A stretch of DNA of 64,000 nucleotides from Kumtagia sp964244725 (lineage in GTDB: Bacteria > Pseudomonadota > Alphaproteobacteria > Rhizobiales > Rhizobiaceae): contig CAXTJQ010000002.1 in the NCBI GenBank assembly GCA_964244725.1, forward strand, positions 248,001-312,000, given 5' to 3'. The notes beneath the pieces are model-generated. The model saw only the letters and a list, made by a program, of their open reading frames with translations, had not been told where the DNA came from and searched no databases. Position 1 is the stretch's first letter, and each line of letters opens with the position of its first letter. Made by a program: the position numbers and the translations under genes. Shown here piece by piece: positions 60,530 to 64,000 of this stretch.

Positions 60530-62983
60530 TCATGCGCGTATGCGCTCGTTCTTCGGATCCCAGAGAGGCTCGTCCTTCTGCACCGTCGCGGCGAAGCGGT
60601 CGCCGAAAATCTCGATCTCGACCTTCGTTCCAGGTTCGGCCAGGTCGGCGCGGAGCATGCCGAGGGCGATCGACTTGCCGACGCGGTAGCCCCATCCGCC
60701 GGAGGTGGTTTCGCCGACAATCGTGCCATCATGCCAGAGCGTCGACATCGAGGGCGCATCGCATGGGCCGGGATCGTCGAGGGTCAGCGTCACGAAGCGT
60801 TTCGTCACGCCCTGCTGCTTTTCGTTGAGCAATGCGGCCTTGCCGACGAAGTTTGGCTTGTTCCATTTGACGAAGCGTTCGAGCCCGCCCTGCAGGATCG
60901 TATAATCGGTCGAGAGGTCCCCCTTCCAGGTCCGGTAGCTCTTTTCCAGCCGCAGCGAATCGAGCGCGAACATGCCGAACGGCTTCAATCCATGTTTCTT
61001 GCCGGCTTCCCAAACGGCGTCAAAGACGGCGGCCGTATCCTCGACCTTGGTGTGCAGTTCCCAGCCGAGTTCGCCCGCGAACGACACGCGGACGAGCTGC
61101 AGCCAACGGCCGGCGATCTGGCAGGACTGGTGCGACAGCCACGGCAGGGCCAGGTCGGCGTCCGCAACTTCCGCCAGAATTTTGCGCGCGTTCGGACCGG
61201 TCAATATCTGACAGGCGAAGGCGTCGGTGACGTTTCCGAGAGTCATTTCCGCGTCTTGCGGGAGGTGGTTGTTCAGCCACTCGAAATCGTGGCTCTCGGC
61301 GATGGACGCGGTGATCAGGAAGAAGAAATCCTCGGCCAGCGCCATGATCGACATTTCGGTGACGATGCGGCCCTTTTGATCGGCGAAATAGCCGAGGCCG
61401 ATCCGTCCTGGTTTAGGGATGAGACCGGTCGTCAAATGTGCGAGCCAGTCGCGCGCGCCCGGTCCCTGCAGGCGAAAGCGCGAGAAGCCGGGCAGGTCGA
61501 GGATGCCGGCGGCGTCGCGCACTGCCTCGCATTCCGCGCGGATGCGCGGCTCCCAGGGCCCGGCGCGGTCGAAGGTCTGTGTCGCGTCCTCTGACGTGTC
61601 GTCGCCGGCTTGTGCGTACCACGTCGCGCGCTCCCAGCCATTGTAGGCGTTGAACTGCGCCCCGAGGGCCGCGATCCGGTCGTGGATCGGCGAGAGCTTG
61701 CGGTCGCGGCCGGCCGGCCAGGCGTGGCGCGGGAACTGGATCGCGTATTCATGGCCGTAGATTTCGAGGCCCTTCGCGACGCAATACTTTTCGTCGGCGG
61801 CGAAGGCCGTAAAGCGGCGCGGGTCGCACGACCACATATCCCACTCGGTCTGGCCCTCGGTGATCCATTCGGCGAGCACTTTTCCCGCGCCGCCGGCCTG
61901 GGCGATGCCGAAGGTGAAAACGCAGGCCTCGAAGGCGTTGGGGACGCCGGGCATCGGGCCAATGAGCGGGTTGCCGTCCGGCGCATAGGGGATCGGGCCA
62001 TTGATGACCTTCGACAGGCCGGCCGTGCCGAGGATCGGAACGCGCGCGACGGCGTCGGCGAGATAATCCTCCAACCGGTCGAGATCGTCCGGATAAAGCT
62101 GGAACGAGAAATCGTCGGGCATCGGATCGTCGGGCGTGGCCCAATGGGCGAGGCCGTTGCGCTCGTAAGGCCCGAGATTCATGCCGTGCTTTTCCTGGCG
62201 CAGGTAGTAGGAGGTGTCGACATCGCGCAGCAGCGGCAGCTTTCGCCCGCTCTCCTTCGTCCAGGCTGCGAGTTCGGCGATCTCCTCGAACAGGATGTAC
62301 TGATGGCTCATCACCATCATCGGCACGTCGCGGCCAAACAGTCTTCCGACTTCCGCCGCGCGATAGCCGGCGGCGTTAACGACATACTCGCAACGGATTT
62401 CGCCCTGCGGCGTCGAGACGATCCATTCGCCGTTTTCGCGCCGCGCGCCTGTGACCAAGCAGAAACGCACGATCTTTGCGCCGAGGTCGCGCGCGCCCTT
62501 GGCCAACGCCTGGGTCAATTGGGCGGGGTCGATGTCGCCGTCGTTCGGATCGTAAAGCGCGCCGGCAAGGTCATGCGTCTCGATGAAGGGGTAGCGCGCC
62601 TTGATCTCGTGCGGCGCGATCACGTCGAGGTCCATGCCCTGGTAGCGGCCCATGCCCCTGGCGCGCTGGAATTCACGCATCCGCTCCTTGCCGTGCGCGA
62701 GGCGCAGCGAGCCGGTGATATGATAGTTCATCGGGTAGCCGACTTTTTCCGCGAGGCCGCGGTAAAGCGAAGCCGAATAGCGCTGCATGTTCATCAGCGA
62801 CCATGAGGACGAGAAGGTCGGCACGTTGCCGGCGGCGTGCCAGGTCGAGCCGGAGGTCAACTCGTTCTTTTCCAGCAACACGCAGTCGGTCCAGCGGGCT
62901 TTCGCAAGGTGGTAAAGCGATGAGACGCCGACAGCGCCGCCGCCGATGATCACCACGCGCGTATGGGAAGGAAGTTCGGCCAT
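60530..62983 (-). CDS. FAD-dependent oxidoreductase with GcvT domain (dimethylglycine/sarcosine dehydrogenase type), copy 2
   Basis: An 817-residue paralogue of copy 1 with the same domain order: Rossmann motif VVIIGGGAVGVSSLYHLAKA (about 10-29), LTSGSTWHAAGNVPTFSSSW with the FAD-linking His, a middle domain (NGWERATWYAQAGDDTSEDA, about 450) and a GcvT domain (LQGPGARDWLAHLTTGLIP, KPFGMFALDSLRLEKSYRTW). It lies 9 bp after soxG and is probably expressed with it. The two copies differ clearly, so they are likely to have separate substrates. Confidence 0.92.
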   Translation of the reverse strand: MAELPSHTRVVIIGGGAVGVSSLYHLAKARWTDCVLLEKNELTSGSTWHAAGNVPTFSSSWSLMNMQRYSASLYRGLAEKVGYPMNYHITGSLRLAHGKERMREFQRARGMGRYQGMDLDVIAPHEIKARYPFIETHDLAGALYDPNDGDIDPAQLTQALAKGARDLGAKIVRFCLVTGARRENGEWIVSTPQGEIRCEYVVNAAGYRAAEVGRLFGRDVPMMVMSHQYILFEEIAELAAWTKESGRKLPLLRDVDTSYYLRQEKHGMNLGPYERNGLAHWATPDDPMPDDFSFQLYPDDLDRLEDYLADAVARVPILGTAGLSKVINGPIPYAPDGNPLIGPMPGVPNAFEACVFTFGIAQAGGAGKVLAEWITEGQTEWDMWSCDPRRFTAFAADEKYCVAKGLEIYGHEYAIQFPRHAWPAGRDRKLSPIHDRIAALGAQFNAYNGWERATWYAQAGDDTSEDATQTFDRAGPWEPRIRAECEAVRDAAGILDLPGFSRFRLQGPGARDWLAHLTTGLIPKPGRIGLGYFADQKGRIVTEMSIMALAEDFFFLITASIAESHDFEWLNNHLPQDAEMTLGNVTDAFACQILTGPNARKILAEVADADLALPWLSHQSCQIAGRWLQLVRVSFAGELGWELHTKVEDTAAVFDAVWEAGKKHGLKPFGMFALDSLRLEKSYRTWKGDLSTDYTILQGGLERFVKWNKPNFVGKAALLNEKQQGVTKRFVTLTLDDPGPCDAPSMSTLWHDGTIVGETTSGGWGYRVGKSIALGMLRADLAEPGTKVEIEIFGDRFAATVQKDEPLWDPKNERIRA

Positions 62984-62992
62984 CGCCGCAGC

Positions 62993-63580
62993 CTATCTGA
63001 TCTCGTAGCCGACTTCCTCGCTTGCGTGGCAGAGCGAATGCCAGAAGGCGCGCGCGAAGGAGCGGAAGACATAGAGGTCGAACTGCATCGGTCCCGTACG
63101 CTGGATCGCGGCGAAGATATCGTGGTGCATGGTCGCCGTCCCCTTGCCGACCGGGAAGGCGCCCGCCGCGAAATCGACGGCGAAGATCTTCGCCAGGACC
63201 CATTCGGCTTTCGTCCCGGCAATGCAGATGGCGGTGCGCCCGTGGCTCAAATCCGTGACGCTGCCGAGACTTGAGGGGATTGCCTGCCGCAGCGATTCAG
63301 CCAAGCCCTCGGTTTCGGCGATAACAAGGAACTTGCCCGGCGCGAATCCGAAAGCGGCGGCGGTCTCGGTCGCCACGCCGCCGCCGGGACCGGCCGGAAG
63401 CTCCAGGCGCATCCGGTCGGCGATCTCGATGCTGACCGCCGCCTCCTGTCCGGGCCACGCCGCGACCTGTACGATAGAGCCCGGATGCGTCTCCGAGAGC
63501 GTGACCCCGACACCGTCGAGATAATTGCCATGCGAGGCCGGCCGCGCCGCCGGCAGGATCGGCGAGAGCATCTCAACCAT
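62993..63580 (-). CDS. soxG: Sarcosine oxidase subunit gamma
   Basis: A 195-residue subunit of heterotetrameric sarcosine oxidase, which turns sarcosine into glycine and C1. Seen: GNYLDGVGVTLSETHPGSIV near the start, AAWPGQEAAVSIEIADRM, FAPGKFLVIAETEGLAESLR (about 75-94), VTDLSHGRTAICIAGTKAEW (about 103-122) and LYVFRSFARAFWHSLCHASE at the end, the usual SoxG pattern. The ATG overlaps the soxA stop by 8 bp (ATGGTTGA). Confidence 0.9.
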   Translation of the reverse strand: MVEMLSPILPAARPASHGNYLDGVGVTLSETHPGSIVQVAAWPGQEAAVSIEIADRMRLELPAGPGGGVATETAAAFGFAPGKFLVIAETEGLAESLRQAIPSSLGSVTDLSHGRTAICIAGTKAEWVLAKIFAVDFAAGAFPVGKGTATMHHDIFAAIQRTGPMQFDLYVFRSFARAFWHSLCHASEEVGYEIR

Positions 63581-64000
63581 GCATGCGTTTCCCTTCGGGA
63601 TCGAAGAAATGGTGGCTTACGATCTCGACCGGGCCAAAACGCTTACGCAGCGGGTCGGAGACGAAGGCTCGCGTGCCGTGCCGGCTCTTGCCCCCGCGAA
63701 TCAGCGCCAGTCCGATATATTTGCCGAGCGAGGGCGAATAGCAGACCGCGGTGATATGGCCGATGGAGTTGCGCGGATTGATCTCGTCGAGCCGATCCGT
63801 GATGTGGGCGCCGCCGGTTAGCGGGCGACTGTCCAACGAGACGACGCCGACAAGGCGCACGCGATCCTCGGCGACGAGGCCATCGCGGTCCATCATCATC
63901 GATCCGACGAACGGCTTCTTCCTCGACAGCATCCAGTCGAGGTGAAGGTCGCGCGCGGTGGTGCGGCCGTCGATCTCGGCGCCCGTGACGTGCCCCTTCT
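63573..64000 (-). CDS. soxA: Sarcosine oxidase subunit alpha, C-terminal end (cut by window edge)
   Basis: The last 142 codons of a protein normally near 1,000 residues. The GcvT-like folate-binding end is visible: RDLHLDWMLSRKKPFVGSMM, then DRVRLVGVVSLDSRPLTGGA, the INPRNSIGHITAVCYSPSLG segment and KYIGLALIRGGKSRHGTRAF. The frame is open to the window edge with no stop. It overlaps soxG. The remaining sox genes should lie beyond 64,000. Confidence 0.9.
   Translation of the reverse strand, partial: KGHVTGAEIDGRTTARDLHLDWMLSRKKPFVGSMMMDRDGLVAEDRVRLVGVVSLDSRPLTGGAHITDRLDEINPRNSIGHITAVCYSPSLGKYIGLALIRGGKSRHGTRAFVSDPLRKRFGPVEIVSHHFFDPEGKRMHG

Overview
The window is GC-rich (roughly two thirds G+C by eye), densely coded alphaproteobacterial chromosome, most likely Hyphomicrobiales (Rhizobiales). 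The signs are the nuoA-N operon running into birA, rnj, mce, a DUF1467 gene, proS and lolCD; an alphaproteobacterial-type LexA operator (three GAAC boxes, 11-bp period); palindromic repeats of the kind common in rhizobia; and the P. denitrificans-type cobN/cobW/cobO cobalamin genes. I see no prophage, insertion sequence, rRNA or CRISPR array.

Layout. 1-2.7 kb (minus): a cobalamin-riboswitch operon reading DUF1636 protein, cobW, cobN (cut by the window edge). 2.8-4.4 kb (minus): an antitoxin-like gene without a toxin and a YcaQ-like winged-helix protein. 4.6-23.2 kb (plus): the complete 14-gene respiratory complex I operon, broken up by ten small extra genes: two paralogous 83-residue coiled-coil proteins, two tandem Uma2 nuclease-fold proteins, a membrane-anchored helix-hairpin-helix (HhH) protein, a GFA-family protein, and three two-helix membrane peptides among them; NuoE itself carries a long tail ending in the same HhH domain. 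23.2-30.1 kb (plus): birA, rnj, mce, DUF1467, a terminator, proS, lolC, lolD. 30.2 kb: a 28-codon membrane peptide behind a triple LexA-box promoter. 30.3-32.8 kb (minus): ggt and lipB. 33.0 kb: tRNA-Leu(GAG).

33-43 kb is mixed: a DUF421 membrane protein with a zinc ribbon, three Rieske oxygenases of the glycine-betaine/choline monooxygenase type, mgtE, a MerR regulator, an isoprenylcysteine-methyltransferase-like protein, a DUF1624 membrane protein, a diguanylate cyclase and a ChaC-like cyclotransferase. 43.3-48.2 kb is a second cobalamin locus behind its own riboswitch: cbtB and cbtA (cobalt uptake), cobU, cobO, cbiB (opposite strand), cobC and a small tyrosine-phosphatase-like gene.

48.2-56.1 kb looks like an uncharacterised uptake-and-catabolism cluster: creatininase-like amidase and RidA on the minus strand, then an NMT1/THI5-type ABC transporter, a cytosine-deaminase-like amidohydrolase, a GlcD-type flavoprotein and two tandem quinone-reductase-like flavoproteins. 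After a DUF4258-DUF2283 gene pair, 56.6-64 kb (minus) holds demethylation enzymes: two FAD-GcvT fusions of the dimethylglycine/sarcosine dehydrogenase type flanking an aminotransferase, then soxG and the end of soxA. With the three Rieske enzymes this suggests use of methylated amines such as glycine betaine.

Most notable: the in-frame palindromic repeat inside cobN, the LexA-controlled micropeptide, and the nucleic-acid-flavoured accessory genes (HhH, Uma2, coiled coil, with RNase J downstream) threaded through complex I.
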